Assembly: GCA_963741385.1 (NCBI GenBank) | Contig: CAVUHO010000010.1 | Span: 434,001 to 498,000 of the forward strand | Source: Sulfomarinibacter sp963741385 | Lineage (GTDB): Bacteria > Acidobacteriota > Thermoanaerobaculia > Thermoanaerobaculales > Sulfomarinibacteraceae | Reading direction: 5' to 3' | DNA length: 64,000 nucleotides | In this document: piece by piece, positions 1 through 8,168 of the stretch | Layout: every line of letters starts with the position of its first letter | How positions within the stretch are numbered: position 1 is the stretch's first letter | The notes under the pieces: generated by a model | The model's database searches: none | Seen by the model: only the letters and a program-made list of their open reading frames with translations | What the model was told of the DNA's origin: nothing | Position numbers and translations under genes: made by a program

Positions 1-1
1 T

Positions 2-670
2 GCGGACAGGCCGGGAATTGTCGAGTCTGCCGACGGCGGCACTTTGTTTCTCGACGAGGTTGGAAATCTGCCGCTGGCGATGCAGGCCAAGCTCCTTCGA
101 TTCCTCAACGACCGCCGGTTTCGGCGAGTCGGTGAGACCCGCGAACGGTCGGTGGATCTGCGGCTGGTGTCGGCCAGCAATCGCGATCTCGCCGAGTTGG
201 TGGCCGAGGGCGCCTTCCGCGATGATCTCTACTACCGCCTGGCGGTTTTCTCGCTCCACATTCCGAGCCTCGCGGACCGGCGCGAAGACATCCCGCCGCT
301 GATCTACCATTTCATCCGGCGATTCAACGCAGACTGCGGCTACACGGTCGAAGGTATTCGCCAGGACGCGCTCGACCTATTGGTAGACGCTCCATGGCCG
401 GGAAACGTGCGCCAGCTCGAGAACGTGACCGAGCGGGCTGTCATCCTGCGCAAGGCGGGCCTGGTACAGCCGGTCGATCTGCCGCCGGAACTGCGGGCGC
501 CAGGGTCCGCCGATCCCGGCAGGACGCTTGACGACCTCGAGCGTCAGCACATCGTGCAGCTCCTCGATGAGTGCGGCGGCAACCAGTCGCGGGTGGCGCG
601 GATTCTCGGCATCAGCCGGCGCACCGTCTATCGCAAGCTCCGGCTGTACGGGATCGACGGCGGCGACTGA
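2..670 (+). CDS. Sigma-54-dependent enhancer-binding protein, C-terminal part
   Basis: The gene enters from the left edge, so its sensory domain, Walker A and GAFTGA loop are outside the window. What remains (222 codons) starts in the AAA+ domain at the Walker B-like stretch GGTLFLDEVGNLP. It continues through the sensor I region (SASNRDL), the arginine-finger region (FRDDLYYRLAVF), the PWPGNVRQLENV motif, and ends in a Fis-type helix-turn-helix (NQSRVARILGISRRTVYRKL). Proteins of this family bind upstream DNA sites and use ATP to open sigma-54 RNA polymerase complexes. A perfect sigma-54 promoter lies 229 bp downstream of its stop, so the following operon is its likely target (inference from position). 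The family call is secure; the signal it senses cannot be seen. Confidence 0.95.
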   Translation, partial: ADRPGIVESADGGTLFLDEVGNLPLAMQAKLLRFLNDRRFRRVGETRERSVDLRLVSASNRDLAELVAEGAFRDDLYYRLAVFSLHIPSLADRREDIPPLIYHFIRRFNADCGYTVEGIRQDALDLLVDAPWPGNVRQLENVTERAVILRKAGLVQPVDLPPELRAPGSADPGRTLDDLERQHIVQLLDECGGNQSRVARILGISRRTVYRKLRLYGIDGGD

Positions 671-790
671 CCGACGATCTCCCCGGGCATGCCCCGGCGG
701 GCCTGGTCCCTTGTGTCCCACCCTGGTTGGGGGTGTATCTCCTTGGAACGAGAGTGATTACGGCCTCAGCGTCGGAATGATGCCGGCGCC

Positions 791-807
791 TGGGACAGAT
801 TGTCTCA
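791..807. promoter_or_regulatory. Candidate activator-binding site upstream of the sigma-54 promoter
   Basis: A near-palindrome, TGGGACA-GAT-TGTCTCA (6 of 7 arm positions complementary), lies about 95 bp upstream of the -24 element at 899. That is the usual distance for a site bound by a Fis-type sigma-54 activator. A related half (TGTCCCA) occurs at about 715. Assignment to the regulator encoded just upstream is inference only. Confidence 0.35.
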
Positions 808-898
808 TCGGACAGCTGACCACGGCGGACCCGCGAGCCCGATCGTAAGCATCTCGAAACACTCGACATGACGGCGTCGCGTCGATGATTCGAAGAGC

Positions 899-913
899 TG
901 GCACGCGCCTTGC
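899..913 (+). promoter_or_regulatory. Sigma-54 (-24/-12) promoter of the porin-kinase-permease operon
   Basis: TGGCAC, five bases (GCGCC), TTGC: an exact match to the sigma-54 core consensus. Transcription should start near 924-925. That rules out gene starts upstream of that point and favours the ATG at 958 for the first gene. The activator gene directly upstream ends at 670, so the region 671-957 is a regulatory region with nothing else recognisable. Confidence 0.88.
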
Positions 914-957
914 GCCAGGTGCCCGCGATGGGCACTGATGCTCCCTCACCGACTCCG

Positions 958-1428
958 ATGCTGACAGTCGCTATCGCCTCCCGAGATCGCGTGTACCGGG
1001 ACAGCCTGTCGCTGCCGCTCCGGCGATCCGGGCTCCGGGTCTGTGACCTCGAGCTGACCTCGAGCGGCGGGCCTGCCGAGCTCGACGGCGTCGAGGTGCT
1101 GGTCATCGACAGCGACGCCTTGTCCCCCGCCGACCTCGAGCACATCAACCGCCTGCACGCACGGTGGCCGCTGGTGGAGGTGGTGGCGGTAACCGGGGGA
1201 CAGCCCGTGGAGGAGGCGGTGGAGGCGCTGCGCGCGGGCGTGTTCACAGTCCTCCAGCACCCGGTGGCTGACGAGCTGCTGGTGGCGACGATCATCCAGG
1301 CCGGCACCCGACATCACCGTGCCCGGACCCGGATCGAGGAACTCAACCGCGCCCGCTACAGCGGCGAGCACGGGGTGGGCCGCCATTCTGGGCCGGATGG
1401 CGACCCGTCTTCCGAGGAGGTTTCGTGA
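958..1428 (+). CDS. Pseudo-receiver (degenerate response-regulator receiver) protein
   Basis: A 156-aa protein with the beta/alpha pattern of a receiver domain. VLVIDSDAL corresponds to the phospho-acceptor strand, VVAVTGG to the conserved Thr strand and FTVLQHPV to the Lys-Pro loop. The N-terminal acidic pair is replaced (AIASRD) and the conserved Lys is His, so normal phosphorylation chemistry is doubtful. The start at 958 was chosen because the sigma-54 promoter places transcription start at about 925; the ATG at 928 would be almost leaderless, and neither start has a clear ribosome-binding site. It is the first gene of the operon and its stop overlaps the start of the porin gene. The hydrophilic C-terminal tail (about residues 115-156) has no recognised domain. 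It may be a phosphorylation-independent adaptor (inference). Confidence 0.7.
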   Translation: MLTVAIASRDRVYRDSLSLPLRRSGLRVCDLELTSSGGPAELDGVEVLVIDSDALSPADLEHINRLHARWPLVEVVAVTGGQPVEEAVEALRAGVFTVLQHPVADELLVATIIQAGTRHHRARTRIEELNRARYSGEHGVGRHSGPDGDPSSEEVS

Positions 1429-2957
1429 TGCGCTCTCAGCCTTTTGGACGGCCTCTCGTTGTCGTTGCTTTGCTGCTCATGGCCGCGGTCCCCTCGGTGG
1501 TCCGGGCGCAGGAAGCGGAGCCGCCAGCGCCGCCCCCCACCCCGACTCCGGCTCCGACCCCGGCGCCGGAGAAACTCGAGGTGGTCTACCGCGACGGGTT
1601 TGAGATCCGCTCCCCCAACGGAGCGAACCAGCTCCGTATCGGTGCCAGTCTTCAGCTTGACTGGCGGACGTTCCTGGATGACTCCGAAGCGCCGAACTCA
1701 TTCGACATCCGCCGTGCGCGAATCGATTTCCGTGGGCGGCTTCGCGAGTGGATCACGTACCGCATTCAGATCTCGCTCGAGAACGAGCCCTACGTCCGCA
1801 ACGCGTGGTTCGATCTCGGCTGGTCGGAGGCGTTCCACCTGCGCGCCGGCCAGATGAAGGTGCCGTTCTCGACTTCGTGGTTGACGTTCGACAACCAGGT
1901 CAACTTCGTCGAACGGGCGACTGCGGCTCCGGTGTACCCGTTTTTCGATCGCGGGCTGATGGCCTGGGGTCAGGTCTTCGACAACACGCTGACCTATCAA
2001 CTCGGGGCCTACAACGGTTCCGGGATCGATCTCGACACCCCACGCGGCGACATCGACGATCACAAGGACGTCGCCCTGCGGCTGTTCGCACAGCCGTTCC
2101 GGGGTTCCGACTCGCAGGCGCTTCGCGGTCTTTACCTGGTCGGCGAGGGGACGTACGGGCCGCAGTCGGTGGCCACCAAGCGGTTCGAGTCTGGCGGCCT
2201 GACGACCGCCGGCTTCGAGTCCCGCATCTGGCGGTGGCGGCTGGAGCAGGTGATCGGTACTGACGGCCGCAGCATCGACTCCATTACCGCCGACATCGAC
2301 TCCCGCTCACGGTGGGGGGTGGAGGCGCACTGGCTCAACGGTCCGCTGACGGCCAGCTTCGAGTACCTGGTATTGAGCTACGACGGGATCACCATCTCCC
2401 ACGAGTACTTTCAGGGGTCGAACCGGCTGCTCAGCGATCCCCAGCTCGAGGGCTCGGGCGACGTGCGCTCGGCGTCGCTGTGGGTTTCGTGGTTCCTGAC
2501 CGGTGAGCACAAATACGTGGACGCCTTCGGTTGGCGGCAGCCGGCACCCGACAGCGAGCTGAAACCGGGATCTGGGGGCACCGGCGCCTGGGAGCTGCTC
2601 GCTCGGCTGTCAACCACCACCACCGACCGCAACCTCTTCGAAACTGTCACAGTCCCCGGCTACACGGCCGAGCAGCTGGCCGCACTCGGTGGCGTGGCCG
2701 TCGGCGAAGGCGAATCGGTCAAGGCTGCGGTGTTCGACGGCGCCGCCGAGGCTGTTGAGGCCACCCTGGGCGTCAACTGGACGCTCAATTTGAACCTCAG
2801 GCTGCAATTCAACCTCATTCATCTCTGGGTGCCTGACCCCGAAACCAACGGTGGTCTCCTGTCGGCGAGCAACTCGGATCTAGGAGACATCACGGCGAGA
2901 AACCGCAAGGTCGACAGCCAAACAAGCGCGATTCTGCGTGCGATCTTCAGGTTCTGA
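1428..2957 (+). CDS. Phosphate-selective porin O/P family outer-membrane protein
   Basis: A 509-aa outer-membrane beta-barrel precursor. Residues 1-27 form a signal peptide ending VVRAQ, followed by a Pro/Ala/Thr-rich linker. The OprP/OprO-type barrel then starts with the typical FEIRSPNGANQLRIGASLQLD, FDIRRARIDFRG and LRAGQMKVPFS segments, and the protein ends ...AILRAIFRF with a terminal Phe, as outer-membrane proteins do. The ATG at 1428 is preferred over the GTG at 1425 because it sits 7 bp after GAGGAGG; it overlaps the previous stop as TGATG. Family members pass anions such as phosphate or polyphosphate. Position in one operon with an SLC13-type permease and APS kinase suggests passage of an oxyanion or dicarboxylate (inference). 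Confidence 0.9.
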   Translation: MRSQPFGRPLVVVALLLMAAVPSVVRAQEAEPPAPPPTPTPAPTPAPEKLEVVYRDGFEIRSPNGANQLRIGASLQLDWRTFLDDSEAPNSFDIRRARIDFRGRLREWITYRIQISLENEPYVRNAWFDLGWSEAFHLRAGQMKVPFSTSWLTFDNQVNFVERATAAPVYPFFDRGLMAWGQVFDNTLTYQLGAYNGSGIDLDTPRGDIDDHKDVALRLFAQPFRGSDSQALRGLYLVGEGTYGPQSVATKRFESGGLTTAGFESRIWRWRLEQVIGTDGRSIDSITADIDSRSRWGVEAHWLNGPLTASFEYLVLSYDGITISHEYFQGSNRLLSDPQLEGSGDVRSASLWVSWFLTGEHKYVDAFGWRQPAPDSELKPGSGGTGAWELLARLSTTTTDRNLFETVTVPGYTAEQLAALGGVAVGEGESVKAAVFDGAAEAVEATLGVNWTLNLNLRLQFNLIHLWVPDPETNGGLLSASNSDLGDITARNRKVDSQTSAILRAIFRF

Positions 2958-2974
2958 AGGCGGGAAGGAGAGCG

Positions 2975-4669
2975 ATGCGACCTCCGGGTTCCGGTCGAAG
3001 CTACGAGTCGCTGCGGCGGCGGATCCTCGTGACGATGATCGTGGTGCCTGCTGTGCCCTTTCTGCTCGCCCTGTCGGTGGGGGTTTACCAGTTCACCACG
3101 GCGATGCGGGACGCGACCCTGTCGCGGCTGGTGCGGATCGCGGAAGACCACCGCGACGCGATTCAGGCCTTCCTCGACGAGCGCCGCTCCGATCTCGAAT
3201 TCGTCGCCGACTCGTGGACCTTTGAGGAGCTTCGACAGCCGGAGGTTCTCGGCGACGTGCTGCGCGACCTCCGCCGCAAGGCGCCGGCGTTCGTCGATCT
3301 CGGGGTCTTCAATACGGAAGGTGTGCACGTGGCCTACCAGGGGCCGTTCGAGCTGACCGGCAAGATCTACAGCGACGCCGAGTGGTTCCGGAACGTGATG
3401 GCGAGCGGCCGCGACGTCAGCGATGTCTATCTCGGCTACCGGAACTCTCCGCACTTCGTGGTCGCCATCGCAACCGGCGAGGGGGCCGGTCGCTGGGTGC
3501 TTCGGGCCACCATCGACACGGCCACCTTCAATCGGATGGTCGAGGGTGTCCGCATCGGGCGCACCGGCGAGGCGTACGTGCTCAACCGCGAGGGCGTCTT
3601 CCAGACCGAACGGCGGTCGGGAGGCGAGCTGTTGGAGCTGGCGCCCGAAACCGTCGGTCTGGACGGAGACCCCGGGGGCGTTCTGAAGACGGTGCAGCGC
3701 GACGCGGCGGGGTACCCCTACGTGTGGGCGACAACCTGGCTCAACGATGAAAACTGGCTGCTGGTGGTGCGGCAGGAGGTCGGCGATGCCTTCCGCCCGC
3801 TGCGCCACGCCACCTCGATCGGCCTCCTGATCCTGGTCGCCGGCGGCGCGGTGATCGTGTTCCTCGCGGTTTCGTTAACCAACCGCCTCATCCGCAGGAT
3901 CCAGAGAGCCGACGAGGAGACGAGAGAGCTCAACCAACAGCTGATCGTCGCGGGCCGCCTTGCTGAGATCGGCGAGATGTCGGCGGGCTTCGCCCATGAG
4001 ATCAACAACCCCTTGCAGATCATCCGTTCCGAGCAGGCTCTGGTCGAGACAATTCTGAGGGACTTGCGGGACGGAGGTGTTCTGCCGGAAAGCGCCGACG
4101 TCGCCGATCTCGAGGACTCGATCCAACAGATCCGGGTCCAGGTGGATCGATGCGCCTCGGTCACCCACGGCATCCTCAAATTCGCCCGGCGGACCGAAAC
4201 GGCGGCTCGCGAAGTGAAGCTCGCAGAGTTCGTGCCCGAGGTGGCGGCGATGGTCAGCCGCAAGGCCGCGGTCGCGGGCATCTGTCTCGAGGTCGATGTG
4301 GCGAAGGACTCACCGGTCGTGAGCGCGGATCCCGCTCAGCTGCAGCAGGTGATCCTCAACCTGGTCAACAACGCGTTCGACGCCGTCGAGGCCCGTCACG
4401 GCGCCGACGGCGGCGAGGTGGCGATCGAGGTCTCCCGGCGTGACGACACCGTCGAGATTTCGGTGCGCGACAACGGCACCGGCATCAGCGCCGTCGACCT
4501 CGACAAGATCTTCACGCCCTTTTTCACCACCAAACCGGTGGGCAAGGGCACCGGGCTCGGCCTGTCGGTCTGCTTCGGGATCATCGAGTCGATGGGCGGG
4601 ACGATCCGGGTCTCGAGCCGGGAAAACAGCGGAACCACCTTCACCGTGAGCCTCAAGGCCGCGGCGTAG
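2975..4669 (+). CDS. Membrane sensor histidine kinase with extracytoplasmic Cache domain
   Basis: A 564-aa protein: TM1 at about residues 19-40, a periplasmic double-Cache sensor (about 45-280; AYQGPFELTGKIYSDAEWF and GRTGEAYVLNREG are typical), TM2 at about 285-305, then HisKA and HATPase_c domains. The H box is EMSAGFAHEINNPLQ, the N box ILNLVNNAFDAVE, the G boxes RDNGTGIS and GKGTGLGLS, and the F box FTPFFTTK, all intact. It should autophosphorylate in response to a small periplasmic ligand. The start follows GGAAGGAG. The response regulator gene follows after 24 bp, so the two form a two-component pair. Cache domains commonly bind carboxylates or amino acids; the ligand here is unknown. 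Confidence 0.95.
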   Translation: MRPPGSGRSYESLRRRILVTMIVVPAVPFLLALSVGVYQFTTAMRDATLSRLVRIAEDHRDAIQAFLDERRSDLEFVADSWTFEELRQPEVLGDVLRDLRRKAPAFVDLGVFNTEGVHVAYQGPFELTGKIYSDAEWFRNVMASGRDVSDVYLGYRNSPHFVVAIATGEGAGRWVLRATIDTATFNRMVEGVRIGRTGEAYVLNREGVFQTERRSGGELLELAPETVGLDGDPGGVLKTVQRDAAGYPYVWATTWLNDENWLLVVRQEVGDAFRPLRHATSIGLLILVAGGAVIVFLAVSLTNRLIRRIQRADEETRELNQQLIVAGRLAEIGEMSAGFAHEINNPLQIIRSEQALVETILRDLRDGGVLPESADVADLEDSIQQIRVQVDRCASVTHGILKFARRTETAAREVKLAEFVPEVAAMVSRKAAVAGICLEVDVAKDSPVVSADPAQLQQVILNLVNNAFDAVEARHGADGGEVAIEVSRRDDTVEISVRDNGTGISAVDLDKIFTPFFTTKPVGKGTGLGLSVCFGIIESMGGTIRVSSRENSGTTFTVSLKAAA

Positions 4670-4693
4670 GGGAGAGAAGAGGGGGGTAGAACA

Positions 4694-5158
4694 GTGAGCA
4701 TTCTCAATCTGATGTTGGTGGACGACGAGGAGCGGTTCGTCACCACGACCGCCAAGCTCCTCGAGCGTCTCGGCCACAAGGTCCTGACGGCGACGAGCGG
4801 GTCCGCCGCCCTCGAGGTCCTCGGCAAGAACGACGTCGACGTGATCATTCTCGACGTCAAGATGCCGGGCATGGGCGGGCTCGAGGTGCTGCGGGAGATC
4901 CGGCTGCGGTTCCCCCTCGTGGAGGTGATCATGCTCACCGGACACGGCACCATCGAGTCGGCGGTGGAGGGTCTGAAGTCGGGGGCCTTCGATTTCGTCA
5001 CCAAGCCCTGCGACCTCGACAGCCTGATTGCCAAGGCCGAAGAGGCCTCCGCCCGCCGGCGCGCCATGGAGGACAAGATCCGCAAGGCGCGCACCATGAC
5101 GGCCATGCGGTCGCCGCGGGACCTCGTGAAGTCGGTGGACGGCGAGGTCGAAAACTGA
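4694..5158 (+). CDS. Single-domain response regulator
   Basis: A 154-aa receiver protein (acidic pair VDDEE, phospho-Asp in VIILDVKMPGMGG, Thr in MLTGHG, Lys in VTKPCD) followed by about 35 residues of charged helix with no output domain. The GTG start follows a purine-rich GGGGAGAGAAGAGG stretch. It probably receives phosphate from the kinase encoded just upstream. Output could be by protein contact, including with the membrane peptide or permease encoded next; this is inference. The stop overlaps the next ATG (TGATG), implying translational coupling. Confidence 0.92.
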   Translation: MSILNLMLVDDEERFVTTTAKLLERLGHKVLTATSGSAALEVLGKNDVDVIILDVKMPGMGGLEVLREIRLRFPLVEVIMLTGHGTIESAVEGLKSGAFDFVTKPCDLDSLIAKAEEASARRRAMEDKIRKARTMTAMRSPRDLVKSVDGEVEN

Positions 5159-5322
5159 TGCCCGCGCCGAAGAACTGCTCGCTGGAGATCGACGGCGGAG
5201 CGGGCCGCTCCGGGGCACGGCGCCGGTGGCGGACACGGATTTCGCGCGAGCAGGAGCGGCACCTTTACTTTCTGGCGACCGTGGGCGCCGCCGTCTGGTA
5301 CCTGATGATGCGCGTGCTGTAG
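5158..5322 (+). CDS. 54-aa single-pass membrane peptide
   Basis: A small gene whose ATG overlaps the response regulator stop (TGATG). It encodes a basic N-terminal half (GARRRWRTRISREQER) and one C-terminal hydrophobic helix (LYFLATVGAAVWYLMMRVL). The positive-inside rule puts the basic half in the cytoplasm. I do not recognise a family. Its place between the response regulator and the SLC13-type permease, and the coupling, make it a good candidate for a small accessory subunit or regulator of the permease. Being so short, it would be missed by most gene callers. Confidence 0.62.
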   Translation: MPAPKNCSLEIDGGAGRSGARRRWRTRISREQERHLYFLATVGAAVWYLMMRVL

Positions 5323-5367
5323 GTCGCCGGGCCACAAAGTCGCGGCCCCGAGGAGGAGAAACCGCCC

Positions 5368-7221
5368 ATGACAAGCCCAGCCATCAAGCCCAAAGCAACC
5401 GGATACGACCGCTACATCGACTGGCGGCTGTTCGCCATCCCGCTGGTCCTCTTCGTCGCCATCCTGGCGATTCCGACGCCGCGCAGCATGCTCGAAGTGG
5501 GCGCCGAGTACGCGCTCGGGCCGAGTTGGGTGCGGGAGCATTTCTCCCGGGAGGTTTTCGGCGCGGAGTACTCGACCCTTAACCAGTGGCAGGTGCAGAT
5601 GGTGCAGATGATGAAGGTCAGCGTCGACCGCTCATCATTCGGCCGGGCCGCGTTTCTTGCGCGCAGTGGGAGTTGGTGCGCGAAGAACGACGTCGCCTCG
5701 ACCGAGGCCGCCCTCACGAAGGTGCGGGAAGCTGCCGAGGCGATGGGACCGGACCGCTTCGAGGAGCTGCTGCGGGCGGGCCACAAGATCAAGACCGACG
5801 GCATCAGCCTCGACACCCTCGACGCCAAAGAGGCGGCGAAGGTCAAAGAGGCCGGGTTCCACGTCAAGGTCGCCGTCGCCGTTGTTGCCTTTGTCGTCGG
5901 CTGCTTCGTCACCGAGGCGATTCCGCTGCCCATGGTCGCCTTTTGCATCGGCGTCATCGCCCTCATGACCGGCATTTTCGACCGCGAGTCGATGCCGTCC
6001 ATGTACTGGTCGGATGCCACCTGGTTCATCATGGGAAGCCTCATGTTCGCGGCCGCATTCGTCAAGACGGGGGTCGACCGCCGCATCGGCGTCATGATGT
6101 TCGGCAAGCTGCGGAAACCAAATTTGCGGTGGGTCACGTTTGTGATCATCCTGATCATCTCGCCGCTCACCATGTTCATGTCGGACCACGCTCTGGCGGC
6201 CATGTTTCTGCCCATCGGCATCCTTCTGTACACCACTGCCACCGCGGCTGCGGGTGGTGAAGACCCCGAACTCGGCAAGATGCTGATGATCACCATCGCC
6301 ATGGCCTGTAACCTCGGCGGCTCGCTGGCGCCGTCGGGGGCCGCCCGCAACATCATCATGATGAGTTACGCCGAGGACATGTACGGCGTCACCATCGGTT
6401 TCGGCCAGTGGATGCTGTACTGCGTGCCGTTCCTCTTCCTCGCCATGCCGCTGACGTGGCTGGTCATCAACTGGCGATTCAAGCCCCAGATCACCGACCT
6501 CGGGCCGTCGATCAGGGTGGTGCGGGAAGAGATCGAGCGCCAGGGCAGTCGCTGGACCCGGCAACAGATCATATCGCTGGTGATCTTCCTGGTGATGCTG
6601 ACCAGCTGGGTCACGGAGAACAACCTGCTGTTCAAGCTCACCGGAATCCGTTTCGGCATCGGCGTGCTGGCCGTCATGGGCGCCATCGCCTACATGCTCG
6701 CCGGCATCGTCAACTGGCGCGACTACCAGACCCGGGTCGACTGGGGCGTGGTGTGGTTGTACGCGGGCGCCATCATCTTCGGCCGAATTCTGATCAGCAC
6801 CGGCGGCGCCTACTGGATCGCGAGCTCGATCATGAGCCTGGCGGTACCGCTCGGGCTCGGCGCCGGTATCGGCCTGCTGCTTTCGAGCAACATCATCACC
6901 GGTCTCGTGACCCAGATCATGGCTGACGGACCGGCCTGCGCTGCGGTCGGCCCGGTGACGCTCGCCATGGCCGGGATCGCCCATCCCGGCACCAGTATGA
7001 TCCCGTTCATGGCGATGAGCACTGCCATCGCTTCGTCGTTGGCCTACTGTCTGATCATCGGGACGCCGCCCAACGCCATCGTCTATGCGAGCGGGTACCT
7101 CAACCAGCGGGACTATCTGAGGGTCGGCATTATCCTGTTTTTCACCAACCTCGGCGTGCTCCTGCTGCAGGCCGCCTTCTACTGGCGCTGGCTGGGCTGG
7201 CCCGGCCTTCCGGCCTTCTGA
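5368..7221 (+). CDS. SLC13/DASS-family anion permease
   Basis: A 617-aa multi-spanning inner-membrane protein. TM1 is at about residues 22-40, followed by an unusual hydrophilic region of about 115 residues before the SLC13 core begins (VAVVAFVVGCFVTEAIPLPMVAF). The core has the two hairpin regions and the GTPPNAIVYASG loop of divalent anion:sodium symporters. In the positions of the two canonical Ser-Asn-Thr motifs it has SDHALAAM and MADGPACA, so both Asn are Asp. The start follows GAGGAGGAGAAA. Known family substrates are dicarboxylates, citrate and sulfate. The APS kinase gene in the same operon favours sulfate or a similar oxyanion, but this is inference. Confidence 0.88.
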   Translation: MTSPAIKPKATGYDRYIDWRLFAIPLVLFVAILAIPTPRSMLEVGAEYALGPSWVREHFSREVFGAEYSTLNQWQVQMVQMMKVSVDRSSFGRAAFLARSGSWCAKNDVASTEAALTKVREAAEAMGPDRFEELLRAGHKIKTDGISLDTLDAKEAAKVKEAGFHVKVAVAVVAFVVGCFVTEAIPLPMVAFCIGVIALMTGIFDRESMPSMYWSDATWFIMGSLMFAAAFVKTGVDRRIGVMMFGKLRKPNLRWVTFVIILIISPLTMFMSDHALAAMFLPIGILLYTTATAAAGGEDPELGKMLMITIAMACNLGGSLAPSGAARNIIMMSYAEDMYGVTIGFGQWMLYCVPFLFLAMPLTWLVINWRFKPQITDLGPSIRVVREEIERQGSRWTRQQIISLVIFLVMLTSWVTENNLLFKLTGIRFGIGVLAVMGAIAYMLAGIVNWRDYQTRVDWGVVWLYAGAIIFGRILISTGGAYWIASSIMSLAVPLGLGAGIGLLLSSNIITGLVTQIMADGPACAAVGPVTLAMAGIAHPGTSMIPFMAMSTAIASSLAYCLIIGTPPNAIVYASGYLNQRDYLRVGIILFFTNLGVLLLQAAFYWRWLGWPGLPAF

Positions 7222-7238
7222 TGAACGGGGGAGGGAAC

Positions 7239-8168
7239 ATGACCAGCACCCGGATGAACGTGCTCCTGGTTGACGACGAAAAGCGCTTCCGCGTCTCCAC
7301 TGAAAAAATCCTGTTGCGGCGCGGCTTTGGCGTGACCACTGCGGGAACCGGCGAAGAAGCCCTCGAACGACTCGCCGACCGCCCGGATGTGGTGGTCCTC
7401 GACATTCGCATGCCGGGCATGGACGGTTTGACAGCGCTGCGCGAACTCAAGCGACGTGCCCCCGATGTGCCGGTCATCATGCTCTCGGGTCATGCCTCCG
7501 AGGACGCGGCACGCATCGCCCTCGAACAGGGCGCCTTCGATTTTCTGGCCAAACCGTGCGACATCGACCTTCTGGTCGCAAAGCTCAACGAGGCCCGGAG
7601 GTGGGCCCACTTACCCGACCGCCAGGAGGAGCGGCGCGTCGGCGATGTCATGATTCCGTTGGCCGCCTACACAACCGTCTCAGCAGATGACACTGTCGAA
7701 GACGCGATTGCGGACCTTCGCCGCTCGTTCGCCGGGAGATCGGAGTCCGACAGCATCATGGAGACCGGCCATCGCTCGCTGCTGGTGACCGGTGGTGATG
7801 GATCCGTGGTGGGCATGCTGGCCATCACGGATCTGTTGGGCACCATCATGCCGCGCTACCTGACAATGCCCAAACCCACCCTGGCCGACTCGATCCAGTA
7901 CTCGCCGATGTTCTGGGTGGGCATGTTCACCCGCGAGGTGGCGCGGTTGCGCGCGGTTCCGGTCCGCGAAATCATGTCGCCGGTGCCACCCGACATCGGC
8001 GCCGACGCCTCGCTCATGGAGGCGGCCTACATGATGGTCCAAGAATCTTCCCGCCGGCTCGTCGTCATGCGCCACGGCGGCATCGTCGGCATCATCCGCG
8101 AGCAGGAGCTGTTTTTCGAGATTGATCGCATCTTGTGTGCCGACCCTGAAAAGGAGGCGAAATCATGA
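7239..8168 (+). CDS. Response regulator receiver fused to a CBS-domain pair
   Basis: A 309-aa protein. Residues about 6-120 are a complete receiver (VDDEK, VVVLDIRMPGMDG, MLSGHAS, LAKPCD). From about 130 onward there are two CBS motifs: VGDVMIPLAAYTTVSADDTVEDAI with HRSLLVTGGDGSVVGMLAITDLL, and VREIMSPVPPDIGADASLMEAA with RRLVVMRHGGIVGIIREQELF. CBS pairs bind adenosine nucleotides such as AMP, ATP or SAM. The ATG at 7239 is preferred because it follows GGGGGAGG; an ATG at 7221 overlaps the permease stop. It links phosphorylation and adenylate sensing, directly upstream of an ATP-dependent APS kinase and overlapping it by 4 bp. Confidence 0.9.
   Translation: MTSTRMNVLLVDDEKRFRVSTEKILLRRGFGVTTAGTGEEALERLADRPDVVVLDIRMPGMDGLTALRELKRRAPDVPVIMLSGHASEDAARIALEQGAFDFLAKPCDIDLLVAKLNEARRWAHLPDRQEERRVGDVMIPLAAYTTVSADDTVEDAIADLRRSFAGRSESDSIMETGHRSLLVTGGDGSVVGMLAITDLLGTIMPRYLTMPKPTLADSIQYSPMFWVGMFTREVARLRAVPVREIMSPVPPDIGADASLMEAAYMMVQESSRRLVVMRHGGIVGIIREQELFFEIDRILCADPEKEAKS

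Noticed and set aside
612..1307. 231-codon minus-strand frame across the 899 promoter
   Set aside because: Ser/Arg-rich antisense product with no ribosome-binding site; it overlaps two plus-strand genes and the sigma-54 promoter.
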